Origin: Nemertoderma westbladi
Lineage: Eukaryota > Xenacoelomorpha > Nemertodermatida > Nemertodermatidae
Assembly (NCBI GenBank): GCA_032718475.1
Contig: JAUCBJ010001744.1
Span: 1 to 21,957 of the forward strand
Length of the DNA stretch: 21,957 nt
Direction: 5' to 3'
Made by a program: the position numbers and the translations under genes. The notes beneath the pieces are model-generated. The model was not told where the DNA came from, did no database searches, and saw nothing but the letters and a program-made list of their open reading frames with translations. Every line of letters starts with the position of its first letter. The stretch's first letter is position 1. Of this stretch, positions 1-8,853 are shown one piece after another.

Positions 1-200
1 TCGTCTTCGCATACTTCCTCCGACAATCGACAGACGACTCCGTCGTACACAACGAAGATTTCGGTCGGTTTAACATGTCTGAAGCGGCGAATAAACTCAG
101 TTTGGCCTGTAAAGACGTCCCTTTATTGGTGCAGAAGAGTTACTACGCGAAAACATCCCAGAATCACAAACTTAAAATAATTAAAATATTTCCAGTCTAG
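1..200 (+). CDS. Possible 3' end of a coding exon, cut by window edge
   Basis: A frame is open from the window start (first full codon at base 3) to a TAG at 198-200, giving 65 codons. It is noticeably richer in G and C than the AT-rich DNA that follows. The translation is mixed hydrophilic, with no repeats or membrane segment. It ends in a basic, isoleucine-rich tail that may be read-through into intron or 3' UTR. I do not recognise the product. An internal ATG at 75-77 is possible but nothing favours it. It could be the last exon of a host gene, part of another transposon, or a chance open frame. Bases 140-200 become AT-rich, so a splice donor before that point is also conceivable. Confidence 0.35.
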   Translation, partial: VFAYFLRQSTDDSVVHNEDFGRFNMSEAANKLSLACKDVPLLVQKSYYAKTSQNHKLKIIKIFPV

Positions 201-950
201 CGCGTTTATCTAATACAGTCCGTGCTTATCTTCCGTATTTTTGGCAATGCAGTAAATTTATTTTGATTAAATTTTCGTCATAACTTCATAACTACTAATT
301 TGGTTGGGTATGGGATGGAGGCTCATAAATTTATTAAAATGTGTTTCTAGAATTGTAATATTGTGGTTGACAAGGTAACCGAATACAAAGTTCAAACTTT
401 GCACGGAAGTAATTCAAGTCCACTAATATCTCTGGTATTAAGATTTGGCAGATGAGTTAAGGAGATAAAAGTCTATCAAAAAAATATTTGTAAATCGCAT
501 TTGTTTACAATTCCTTTGCCATGGTAACATGTATAATGATAAAATTTATGTATCACCAATTTAATATTTGAAATTTGTTATCATTTGCACTTGAAATATC
601 GTGACCAGTGGCCCTATGATTTGTCATGCTATCTCCTTTCTGATTTGGCAGTTTTGATTATGGACATATCTGTGGTGATTCACAAATTACGGTCTATAAA
701 TAAAAGCTTTAGAAAATGTATTTACACAATGACCCGTAATATAGTGTCATTTTTTCTGATGACACGAATCTGATGTTATCTGCGCTGCGAGTGCTGTTTA
801 ATTTGCAAATAATAATGAGAAAAAACGAATTTATGACTATAAAATAATTGTCTTTATTAAATTAAATGTAACATAGTTTTTATAATATTTATACGGCAAA
901 CAGGGCCTACAATAAATTTACCAGAAATGATAGCAGAAAATTGTATATAG
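201..950. other. AT-rich sequence with no recognised gene
   Basis: This 750-bp stretch has frequent stops in all frames. The longest open frame (585-773, plus) has no protein-like features. No tRNA-like fold, repeat array or transposon terminus was seen. It separates the possible coding end at 1-200 from the 3' end of the LINE remnant. Confidence 0.5.
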
Positions 951-953
951 TGA

Positions 954-2805
954 CTAATCGATCAAGGAATGCATGAGACAATACGTAGCTACGAAAGTGG
1001 GATTGGACTGACTACTACTACTAGGATCGGCATGCTGCATTGCAGCTGCATTTTTAACAATGCTGTGCCGGCTTGTCGACAAAATGGCGCCGCCATTTTC
1101 CGCCAACTCCCGATCACTCATGACATTTGCTAGATCATTTGCATCTTCAAGGCCAGTGTCCTTTAAGATTCGTTTCAAAACGTCATGGGCTATCCACCAT
1201 GCATATTCACTCCATGAGGCTGCCAAAGCAAAATGTTATGCACTGGCTGGTCCTCACGGTGAAAGCAATGTCCTGCAAAGCGGAGGCGATTTTGTTCTAG
1301 TGTCAAGCTTGGGGGAACCAATAATATACCTCAAATTTTATATAGTGTCTAGTTGGAGATGTGTGCATTGTACTTGACACAATGAACCCGGCGTAGCATT
1401 CTTGTGAATGTGCCATCCAGAGATTTGGTGTCCTCAGCAGTTAGAGCCCTGCATGGACTCCCATAGAGGAGTACTGGAACTACTGCTGCTCTAAATAATC
1501 GGACCTTAAGTTTCCGATTAATTCTCGGTGACTTCCAAATCCTGGAAAGCCTATTCAAGGCTGCCCATGCCTTTCCCTTACGTATTCTAAGGTCCTCACC
1601 TGACTTCCGGATCCATGATCCCAGGTAACAGAAGTCGTCCACATGCTCAAGCATACCATCCTTTGAGCTTATGCTCATCCGGTCATAGACTTGCTGATGA
1701 CTTTCAAAGTTACCTGTCAAAATTTTGGTCTTTTTGGAGTTAATAAATAGACCAACACTAGAAGCAGCCTTTTCTAATGAGCTGAGGAGCCGTTGGGCTC
1801 CCTCTAGTGATTATGAGAGTACTCCTAAGTCGTCAGCAAAGTCTAGATCAGTTAGGTACTTGGCAAGATTTCCTCGACTTCTGGAGCCAGTAGGTGGAGT
1901 TATCATCACCCCATCATCATTATGATGATCTAAAGACATAGTCAAACGGCGTAGAACATAGTCAACCACAATTTTATGAACAAAAATGGCGTGTCTCCTT
2001 GGAGGACTCCCCATAATATTTCAAATGGTTCTGTTTCACCATCAACAGTAGACACAAATGTTGTCGAACCATCGTATACTGATCTGATTGCTGCAATAAC
2101 TTCATCAGGAAACCCATATAATGAAAGTATGCTGAACATACGTGAGCGAGAGACTGAATCAAAGGCCTTGAAGAAGTCAACAAAGATAACAGCCAGAGGC
2201 CTATCTTTCTTTTTTGATAACTCTTCAATTATCCTTCTAAGTGCCAAAATGGGCTCCATGGTCCCACGATCTTTACGGAACCCATTCTGATTTCCACGGA
2301 GTAGTCTCTCAATGGGATCCCGGATGCGATTTAATATAATTCTATTGTATAGCTTTGCAGCAATCGAGATCAATGAGATTCCCCGAAAAGAACCATAGAG
2401 TGTTAAGTTGCCCTTCTTGGAAACTGGCACCAACTTATTTGTTTTCATTTCTTGTGGGACTCTTGTTGTTCTGTACATGTCTACTTATGATGTTTTAGAT
2501 GAGCTCTAAACACTCAGGTATTTTAGGTCTTAATGCTCTTTGCAGCAGCCTTCATTTCTGCAAAGGAGATACCCGTATCGCCAATGGGAATATCTGGGAG
2601 TACAGACTCAGGCACCTTTTACTTTTATAAAGTTATCAGGCAATACCCTGTCATTATTGAGGAGCTTTTCAAAGTGGGCCTTCCAACCATTGAAGCGATT
2701 GGCTGGTGAGTAAGCCGTAACCTTGGTGGTTGGTTGGCTTTTCCGCTCAGTAAGCAAGTTGATCGATTTCCATGCCTGGGATGATTGCCTTTTTTGTGAC
2801 TGAAA
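954..2805 (-). pseudogene. 5'-truncated, frameshifted LINE (non-LTR retrotransposon) ORF2 remnant
   Basis: Reading on the minus strand, pieces of one LINE ORF2 follow in the correct order. From about 2805 to 2608 is the linker before the reverse transcriptase, with AWKSIN and WKAHFEKLL, ended by a TGA. From 2478 to 1942 are the fingers and palm, with RGISLISIAAKLYNRI, NGFRKDRGT, the motif A aspartates in FVDFFKAFDS and the motif GVLQG. From 2014 to 1349 another frame gives LTDLDFADDLG (the YxDD equivalent), an in-frame TAA at 1811-1813, and the thumb with CYLGSWI and LDGTFTRMLRR. From about 1300 to 954 two more frames give the C-terminal tail (RFAGHCFHREDQ, then DTGLEDANDLANVMSDRE). The endonuclease is absent. 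These motifs belong to a LINE family widespread in invertebrates; I did not settle the clade (RTE-like is a guess). At least three frames and several stops make it a dead copy. Confidence 0.88.
1942..2478 (-). pseudogene. LINE reverse transcriptase fingers/palm fragment
   Basis: This is the longest open piece of the LINE, 178 codons. It carries the RT core: residues 20-50 hold the basic finger region and RGISL motif, 64-73 the NGFRKDRGT block, 98-107 motif A with Asp101 and the second Asp at 107 in FVDFFKAFDS, and 157-161 the GxxQG motif. After about residue 163 the frame leaves the conserved sequence (the expected SPxLFN follow-on is disrupted). The polymerase continues in the overlapping frame at 2014-1811, where FADD stands at residues 59-62. 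A 1-nt class frameshift near 2000 therefore separates motif A from the YxDD-equivalent motif, and no active enzyme can be made from this copy. Confidence 0.85.
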
Positions 2806-2876
2806 AAAGGGGCCTACATGAGTTTAAGTGGAAAATAAGTCGGTCTAAGCTTCCTACAGTAATTAAGGCCAGAGTA
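2806..2876. other. Unassigned sequence between the LINE break and a poly-C tract
   Basis: Upstream of the last recognisable LINE codons (minus strand) the similarity to LINE protein stops. The 5' end of the remnant therefore lies near 2805, although a few more decayed codons may belong to it. No target-site duplication around 950 and 2805 was recognised. Confidence 0.35.
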
Positions 2877-2895
2877 CCCCCCCCCCCCCCCCCCC
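2877..2895 (+). repeat. Poly-C tract (C19)
   Basis: An uninterrupted run of 19 C on the plus strand at the start of the PCAG/CAGA-rich dispersed repeat. Length may be unreliable in sequencing. Confidence 0.9.
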
Positions 2896-3180
2896 TGTCA
2901 AAATTTCAAATGTCTGTTTTTATTTACTCTTAGCAGAATTTAATGAGAATTTCAAATCTGAAAACCGCTTAGCGAAACCTATTTTAGTTCTCGAGTTATC
3001 GCTGTTTTCTTGTTTGACGGTGTGCCAGTCAAATTGTAAGACAGACAGACAACCGACATACAGGCAGACAGACTAGATTCCACCAAAATTTAAAACTGAC
3101 ATCTGAAATGAAATCAGCGACCCGAAAACCCCCATAATGAAAGTTTTAGCCCGGCGATGTGCTTCGTTCGTTCCAGAAGT
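2896..3180 (+). repeat. Dispersed repeat with CAGA-rich segment, copy 1
   Basis: After the C tract comes a stretch containing CTCGAGTTATCGCTG, then a run of CAGACAGAC-type motifs (3040-3072), then a block reading GAAATCAGCGACCCGAAAACC followed by AATGAAAGTTTTAG. That last block recurs in diverged form at 21413-21472, also beside a CAGACAGACCGACAG segment, although the order of the two parts differs. The arrangement resembles the non-coding tails of invertebrate SINE or LINE families; that assignment is inference. Confidence 0.45.
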
Positions 3181-4127
3181 GATTAACCAGTCAGACCACA
3201 GAGCCACTTTTGGCGGGAAGGTTTAAACTTTGAAGGCAATTATATTAATAAATATTAATTAATTTACTTAAAAAGGCAAAACTAAAAATTTTAACCGATA
3301 ACCGATCCGATTACGGAGCTCACCTCCGTAATTCGAAAAAAATTTGTTTCAGACAATTTGACCTAAAATTGAATGTCTAGTACAGTAGCATGTCATCCGC
3401 AAATCTTGTTTCATTCAATGGCCGTTAGAGGGCGAGTGAAAATTTGAACATTTTTCGAAAAAAACAAATGTTTAGCTATATTTTAACAGCCCATACTGTA
3501 TAAAATCATAATATAAAAAAATAAAAATAAAGTAATAAACCAAAACGAAACGGCTGCTGTAATCTGAATGAAATTCAAAGTTTTTTATCGCTCGTTTTAT
3601 CGCATTTATTTTCCTCATAACTCTTAGATTCCACTGCTCCATTGTATGTTTGGGTACTTTTACACGCCTCCGTTCTCCACCCAACCCAAACTTACCTTGT
3701 TACTATCCGTCTCGTGTATTAAATACTCGGCTTCAGCCTTCGACCGATTATAGCCCTCCGGTAATATCCAGGCCTGAAGTTCGACAATGTCCAAATATCT
3801 GCATCAAAAAATCATTACAATTCAGTCTAAAAATGCATTTGTACTCAGTAACTACAAGTTCGATTTGATTTTTAAAATATGCGAATGTCGGCGAGTTGTT
3901 ACATAATGGAAAGACTTCTAGAACATAATAATTCACATAATTGAATAATTTGGTTTTGGTCATTAATAATATTTAAAATGTTATTTGAATTAAATAAATT
4001 AGAGTTGAGCTGTTAATGCAACTGTAATTAATGATGTTATATAATGGTTTTGTTCAAAAATGGATAAAATGAAAAAGCACGTTAAAATAACGTGCCACTG
4101 TAACTAAATGGAGAATTTAACATTGAG
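3181..4127. other. AT-rich host flank with no recognised gene
   Basis: No credible coding region or RNA gene was seen. Two short perfect-stem hairpins stand out: TTACGGAG/CTCCGTAA near 3313-3333 and GCACGTTA/TAACGTGC at 4077-4095. The second lies about 35 bp outside the retrotransposon insertion. The short open frames here (3472-3684 minus, 3650-3868 plus, 3748-3963 minus) overlap one another and show no domain. Confidence 0.45.
4077..4095. other. Perfect 8-bp stem, 3-nt loop hairpin
   Basis: GCACGTTA at 4077-4084 and its reverse complement TAACGTGC at 4088-4095 are separated by AAA. It does not match the histone mRNA 3' stem-loop. Function unknown. Confidence 0.6.
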
Positions 4128-4132
4128 GCGGG
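4128..4132. repeat. Target-site duplication, left copy (GCGGG)
   Basis: GCGGG directly precedes the TG terminus of the left LTR and is repeated at 13502-13506 just after the CA terminus of the right LTR. Five base pairs is the usual duplication size for BEL/Pao integration. Confidence 0.85.
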
Positions 4133-5281
4133 TGTTCGCGCTTTGAGACCTTTAGCAGTTTAACCTGCCAATTTTAGTTGTCCTCTTGTTTATAAATCGA
4201 CTTTAGCCTTTTACTAATTACCTAGTGCACTGAAGTTACATCAGCCGAAGCCAGTCCGTGCGCGGCGTATGACCCACGGTGTGGGAGACTGGATTCGGAT
4301 TCCTTGGGAGTTATTGCAGTGTAGACCTACTGTATTATTCGATTGATCGCTACTATATAATCTCTGACAACTATATTCACTTTCGGGGAAATATTAACAG
4401 TACCTTTAGGACGTGGCGCTTTAAGTATAAAAACAGAGTTATGACTTATACTAATCACAACTAGATGGCCACAGAGTTTCGTAAATAGCGCATTCTTTAG
4501 GAGATGCTTTAATAACCTTCACACTACTTCACACGACTTCACACTACTTCACACTACTTTATTCTAGTTCGCACTAATCTGCCGACCGTCACTGAATTTG
4601 ATCATATATAAGGAGGATCGCAACTGACACACGTAGGGATTATGAAATAGCATTTAATTCACACAAAACCACTATAATTTAAGTCGCAGTTGCTACCGGT
4701 AAACTCTATTCCTCTTACCTCAGTAATCAAGAAGATTGAGGGGTTTATGATTATTTATCGGTATTCTCCAAATATAACATCAGAATTCATTAATATAACA
4801 ACAATTAATACTATAAAACAGAAGTAAATAATGCGGTGATTCAGTAATATGCAGTCAGTTAATGACAAGTGTAAAATGAGTTGAATTGTTTTGTTAGGTG
4901 AGGAAGTTAGGTGAGTTAAGGATAATAGATTTACGTTCTTATAACCAAGGCCATCTGATGTTCCTAGGCCAAAGTCTGAAACTTCCGCACAGAAGCACAG
5001 AAAATTCTGAGTTAGTTCTGATGCTCAGAAAATAGTAAACAAAGACCGTAATGCATTGCGCGAGTTTCCATAGGTTTCTGTTAGACATAAAGTGAAAATT
5101 GCTCTGATTGGCTGAATAAGACAGAACAAAGAACTTCCACGTCCACAAAGAATCAGCTGACAGATTTCGTTATCTTGGTTCTAATTCCTTCCCGTCGCGT
5201 AGTTGGATAAATTTAGGGCTATTTTAGAGTATTCTGCGCATTGCGTAAAAATGACTTGTTATGTCCGCAAAAGCTTTTACA
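4133..5281 (-). repeat. 3' LTR (left copy) of the BEL/Pao element
   Basis: This 1,149-bp repeat pairs with 12363-13501. On the element strand it starts TGTAAAAGC and ends CGCGAACA. A TATA-like stretch (TTATATATGATC) lies at about 4602-4612 on the minus strand. Polyadenylation-signal candidates follow downstream: AATAAA at 4558-4563 (this copy only) and ATTAAA at 4508-4513. About 10-bp tandem units of CTTCACACTA type at 4517-4560 number one more here than in the other LTR, accounting for the 10-bp length difference. The U3/R/U5 limits are inferred from the TATA position only. Confidence 0.92.
4602..4612 (-). promoter_or_regulatory. TATA-like element in the LTR
   Basis: The minus strand reads TTATATATGATC about 670 bp into the LTR in element orientation, a plausible position for the U3 core promoter. 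The same sequence occurs in the 5' LTR at about 12832-12842, where it would drive the genomic transcript. Assignment rests on motif and position only. Confidence 0.4.
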
Positions 5282-5289
5282 CCGCTCCC
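5282..5289 (-). other. Candidate polypurine tract next to the 3' LTR
   Basis: On the element strand GGGAGCGG directly precedes the TGT start of the 3' LTR. It is purine-only but short; position fits a plus-strand primer site for reverse transcription. Confidence 0.45.
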
Positions 5290-5359
5290 AGAAAATGGGA
5301 TTTAAGTCTATAAAATATAAAAAATCACAGTTTCTAAAATACAAAAATACTCTAAACTA

Positions 5360-5899
5360 TTAGTCCTTCTTTCGTGAACGGCGTTTACGAAGTTTTTTGA
5401 GGCTAGTAAGAGTCTTTTTCTCTTTGGGGCGAGCCACTTTACTAGGAGGGCTATAACTCCTGGGTGAGGGGTATAATACAATTGCATCGGAAGGTTTCGG
5501 ATTACGGTCAGTGTATCCGCCAGTCGAGGTACCCGGTTGATTGATATCAACCTCAGTGAAACGAGGTCGTACAACCCTTAGAGCGTGTTTCAGGACAGCA
5601 GCTCTTACTGGTCCCTGACGGGTCATTTGCATGAGAGCGGTAGGTTGACCGTGAGTAGTGAGAAATTTCCTCGGTTTGATGGTTCTTTCCAACTCGCGTT
5701 CTCTGGCTTTATATTCATATGGTCGTCTATGAACTTCTTGTAGCTCTGGATGCGAGTTTATGAACAAGTCACCGTGGGATTTATCAATGGTAGAAACTTT
5801 AAACTGTGCGTAGGATTTTCCGGTTTCACCATATAATATTGAGTTAAATTGACATAATAGGTGTGGTCTTTGATCCCATAAAATGAGTTCGGTAAAGGT
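5360..5899 (-). CDS. Basic-tailed 3'-terminal frame of the BEL element (ORF B), -1 to ORF A
   Basis: This frame is open from just after a TAG at 5900-5902 down to a stop at 5360, the last coding sequence before the LTR. It has no ATG near its start; the first near-cognate codon is TTG at 5765-5767, which would give 135 residues. It is charged throughout, with an Arg/Glu-rich N-terminal part, a Ser/Pro-rich middle and a strongly basic C-terminus (KKLRKRRSRKKD) suited to nucleic-acid binding or nuclear import. It overlaps the end of ORF A by about 140 nt in the -1 register, and an in-phase T_TTA_AAG heptamer sits in the overlap at 5797-5803. It may therefore be reached by ribosomal frameshifting, or it may be the C-terminus of ORF A split by a 1-nt indel. 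No transmembrane segment is visible. Family unknown. Confidence 0.6.
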   Translation of the reverse strand, partial: TFTELILWDQRPHLLCQFNSILYGETGKSYAQFKVSTIDKSHGDLFINSHPELQEVHRRPYEYKARERELERTIKPRKFLTTHGQPTALMQMTRQGPVRAAVLKHALRVVRPRFTEVDINQPGTSTGGYTDRNPKPSDAIVLYPSPRSYSPPSKVARPKEKKTLTSLKKLRKRRSRKKD

Positions 5900-7056
5900 C
5901 TAGCGCGTAGGTTGACCTCGTATACCATACGATGGACAAGATCCGCTCGATTGTCCGGAGGTGCAACGAGTATACCGTCGACATGAGCAGCCTCGATTGG
6001 CGGACATTGTAACATAGGAGCGTCAGCGATAAGATCTCTAGATCTTAAATTGATATCAACCGGTTGGGGTTGTACCGTGGTGAAAAGTTTGTCTCTGAAA
6101 TGGGGAACCATCGAAGGATGAATGATGGTTTTGGAATAGAGATCAGTCATAAGGATTTGAGCTTCTGGTTGGGCTAAAGCTGCTTCTTCTCTCTCATCCA
6201 TTTCGATGTGCTTCTCCTCGAGCTGATTTTCCTCCGCTTGTCGTTGGAAGCGTTCGTCTAAAAACTCTTGTAGAGAGTAGGTTCGTCCAAGTTCGATATC
6301 TTCTTCGAGATTCTGGATTTCCCGATCAAACTGGGGTAAAGCTAATTCTTTTACCGCTTGGACTTGTTGTTGCAATTTATGTTTGTCTAAACAATCGTAG
6401 GTTCCTTTTCCGATCTTTTGTCGAATAGCGTCTAATGTGTTTCGTACAATGCTCTCCTCCACCTCGGTGACAGGTTGTATCGGGTTTAAACCGGGACGAT
6501 TATACGGGTTGAACGGCGAAATTTGATGTCCGCGTCCCAATCCGGCTAGGTAGGATGGGCGAATATCTAGGGAGCCCACAACCGGAGAGCCACTGACTAA
6601 TTGTTCGGGTAACATTAGATCATTGAACAATGAATACAGTTCAGGAGGATCCGTCATACTACTAGGATCAAGAGTCTGAGGTCTCACCAGGGAATGAGGA
6701 GGTCTGACCGAGTATTCCGGAACTCTGATCATAGGTTTATTTAAGGATCGTTTGAGTCGAGCGAGCGTGGGTGATACGTCGAACAAGTTTCGCTCAAAAC
6801 TCCTGTAAGTATAGCGAGTAAAACTGTGTTTAGCGCAACGTCTCTGCGGATGTTTATGTCTTTCCGTTTGTTGGTTAGGTCTAGGGCATTCATCGCAGTA
6901 ATACCAAAGACACACGTCTTGTAGGGGAAACGCTGGTGATCTTTCTCCAGTTTTACAATATTTCTCCATCTGTTCGAAGCTATCCGGTACAACAGGTAGC
7001 GGTCGATCGGCGGTAAGATATATCATAGAGAAATAGAGTCGTTTGAGTTCTATCAT
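5758..7056 (-). CDS. Unrecognised 432-codon frame 3' of integrase in the BEL element (ORF A)
   Basis: An intact ATG-to-TAA frame lies where some BEL/Pao elements carry an env-like gene. I do not recognise it. There is no convincing signal peptide or transmembrane helix, so an envelope role is not supported. Residues about 42-70 contain clustered Cys and His (C-x5-C-x2-C, then H-x-H and a further Cys) that could bind zinc. Residues about 85-190 are Pro-rich and probably flexible. Residues about 195-290 are highly charged and probably helical or coiled coil (NLEEDIELGR, ERFQRQAEENQLEEKHIE). The rest is mixed. The frame is open upstream of the ATG to a TAA about 45 nt away, so a non-ATG or spliced start is possible. 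It ends inside a -1 overlap with ORF B. A 432-codon open frame between LTRs this similar implies recent coding constraint. Confidence 0.7.
   Translation of the reverse strand: MIELKRLYFSMIYLTADRPLPVVPDSFEQMEKYCKTGERSPAFPLQDVCLWYYCDECPRPNQQTERHKHPQRRCAKHSFTRYTYRSFERNLFDVSPTLARLKRSLNKPMIRVPEYSVRPPHSLVRPQTLDPSSMTDPPELYSLFNDLMLPEQLVSGSPVVGSLDIRPSYLAGLGRGHQISPFNPYNRPGLNPIQPVTEVEESIVRNTLDAIRQKIGKGTYDCLDKHKLQQQVQAVKELALPQFDREIQNLEEDIELGRTYSLQEFLDERFQRQAEENQLEEKHIEMDEREEAALAQPEAQILMTDLYSKTIIHPSMVPHFRDKLFTTVQPQPVDINLRSRDLIADAPMLQCPPIEAAHVDGILVAPPDNRADLVHRMVYEVNLRARPLPNSFYGIKDHTYYVNLTQYYMVKPENPTHSLKFLPLINPTVTCS
5797..5803 (-). promoter_or_regulatory. Candidate -1 frameshift heptamer T_TTA_AAG
   Basis: On the element strand the heptamer TTTAAAG fits the X_XXY_YYZ pattern and is in phase with ORF A (codons TTA AAG). 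Slipping back one base leads into the ORF B frame, which is open from there to 5360. Z = G is a weak version of the signal in eukaryotes and I see no strong downstream hairpin, so a chance match is possible. Confidence 0.35.
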
Positions 7057-7674
7057 AGGGTTATGATGTATACCTTGAGGATATCGAGTTTCTATTTATT
7101 AACAGATTTGTTTGATAAGATTATTAATATTAATAATGTTTGTTAATATTTTTGAACTTCAATGCTACTGTTAAATGGACATCATTCTACTATATGTATT
7201 ATTTAATATACGGTATGAGAGCAATATTGCAAGAAGCAATGTCAGTGAGAAGAGGCAAGTCGTTTCCAAGGTCTACCCAGAGCTTGGTTTAGCCGAGACA
7301 TGAGGATCTGAACTTTGCATTCCTAATACTCTACTTACCAATAATACTGGAGTATAGTAGGGGCGGTATTGCACTTTTAATAAGTACGGACATTTCATCT
7401 TACTGTAGTAACGTATTTATATTATGATACGGACAGTAAGGAAAGAGAAAATGGATTATTTCTCGCCGTTAAACGAAATATATAATGCTAAGTAATTAAG
7501 TAATAAACACAAATATATTGCACTAATCTACTGAATAATCATTAAAATATTATTCCACTAAATAAAATTAAAGAAAACGATTATAATAAAATTACATAAT
7601 AATACATACATAAATATAAAAATAAAAATAAAAAAAAATAAAATAATGGAGTCACACACCCACTCAAGACGCTG
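7057..7674. other. AT-rich spacer between integrase remnant and ORF A
   Basis: About 620 bp of low-complexity AT-rich sequence without an open frame, including A-rich stretches at 7600-7645. In element orientation it would carry any splice acceptor for a subgenomic message encoding ORF A; an AAATAG just upstream of 7085 is one weak candidate. Nothing else recognised. Confidence 0.45.
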
Positions 7675-8805
7675 TTACGTTGTGGAGTCCCTAGATGTTT
7701 GTTGGATTAAGGAGGTGGTCGTGGGAAGAGTCTCTTGCCTTCCATAGTTCCCGGATAACTCTTGATCTCTTTCCAGTAAACATAAACGACCAACTGGGCA
7801 ATTAAGTTGTTGTGTTTCGAATACAATTCCAGGTTTCTTAAAGTTACGTCGCATGACGACGAGTTCTACCGATCGCACTAAACCATCATCGGATATATGA
7901 GTCTCGATGATACGACCTGTCTGCCACCGCTTATGTGGAAGATCTGATTCCACGATAAGGACCATATCTCCGGCACTGACGTTTTCTTGCTGCGCAAACC
8001 ACTTTGTTCGAAGTTGTAGCGTAGGAAGATAATGTTTTTCGAAATGGTCAGCGAAACGACGGGATAATAGTTGCATAAGTTGCCAAGTTTGTCGGCAGTA
8101 TTCGTCTCCGTGCGTGATTTACGATTGCGGGAGCATGGCTACAGGTTTCTTTAGTAGGAAATGCGCGGGTGTTAGCGCTTCTAGGGAGTCGGGACTCGAT
8201 GAGACTGGCATAAGCGGTCTCTAGTTAAGATAGGCGGCGATTTCTTCCATTAACGTCCGCAAAAGTTCATCGGTGAGATACGCGCGGCACAGCACTATAA
8301 AGTGAAATGCGGTCTTCACGCTCCGTATTAGTCTCTCCCAACTTCCTCCCCACCAAGGGGCGTCGGCGGCGTTGAAGGTCCAGCTAGATGCCGTTATCCT
8401 TAACTGATCGTCCACCTGTCTTTGGTTCCAATCTTTCACGTAAGCTTTGATCTCATTGTTGGCGCCAATGAAGTTCGTTCCTTTGTCGGATCTCATAGTG
8501 TTGCTAGTTCCAAAGCGAGCGATCTGTCGTCGTAAGCTCAATAGGACGCTGTTGGTAGATAAATCGTTCACCATATCGAGATGGATAGCTCTACAAGTCA
8601 TACAAACAAAGATGACACACCATCTCTTGACTATAGTCCTAGCACGATATACTTCAATAGGGCCAAATAAATCTACACCGGTATTAGTAAAGGGTGGTTC
8701 ATAGAAGCTTACTCGTTCCCTAGGTAATTCTGCCTCTCGCTGTGTTAAAGGCCTACTGAATGCTTTCCTACAGGGTATGCAGTTCCTAAGAACTTGGTTC
8801 AGAGT
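7675..8805 (-). pseudogene. BEL/Pao integrase, N-terminally truncated, two in-frame stops
   Basis: A single minus-strand frame runs from 8805 to a terminal TAA at 7675, interrupted only by TAG at 8221-8223 and TAA at 8119-8121. It begins at the CxxC half of the zinc-binding domain (Cys9, Cys12), so the HH half is lost. The DDE core follows: Asp45 in TGVDLFGPI, Asp107 in SDKGTNF and Glu157 in GGSWERL, all three catalytic residues present. CRAIHLD is the usual TRAVHLE block. The expected PHxGG reads PWWGG. The first stop replaces the Ser of the LNSRPL motif, and RPLMPVSS and LTPAHFLL continue in frame after it. The C-terminal part (GDMVLIVE, then PVGRLCLLE) is the DUF5641-type domain typical of BEL/Pao integrases. 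In life it would insert element cDNA into host DNA. Truncation and stops make this copy inactive. Confidence 0.9.
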
Positions 8806-8853
8806 TTATTTAGTTCACAGTTTTCACAGTTCACAGAGTTCACAGTTTATTTA
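8803..8853. repeat. Short repeats at the Gag-integrase deletion junction
   Basis: AGTTTATTTA occurs at 8803-8812 and 8844-8853, and between them TTCACAG is repeated four times with small spacers. The stop of the Gag-like frame and the start of the integrase remnant both fall in or beside this patch, which marks the place where the rest of pol is missing. Confidence 0.7.

Noticed and set aside
1060-1377. 105-codon plus-strand frame
   Set aside because: Antisense of the LINE C-terminal segments, which show family motifs on the other strand.
1976-2290. 104-codon plus-strand frame
   Set aside because: Antisense of the LINE reverse transcriptase core.
3313-3333. TTACGGAG/CTCCGTAA hairpin as a terminator or RNA gene
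   Set aside because: Short isolated stem in AT-rich DNA with no adjacent gene.
4279-4464. 61-codon plus-strand frame in both LTRs (also 12509-12694)
   Set aside because: GTG start, antisense to the element, retained only through LTR identity.
4939-5148. 69-codon frame present in both LTRs (also 13159-13368)
   Set aside because: Present twice only because the LTR is duplicated; no domain and starts within U3.
5308-5574. 88-codon minus-strand frame overlapping ORF B
   Set aside because: Lies in another register over the charged ORF B and runs into the polypurine region; no features of its own.
5758-7056. Envelope glycoprotein assignment for ORF A
   Set aside because: Position fits, but there is no signal peptide, transmembrane helix or furin-like site to support it.
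8447-8704. Plus-strand frame of 85 codons
   Set aside because: Antisense of the integrase catalytic core.
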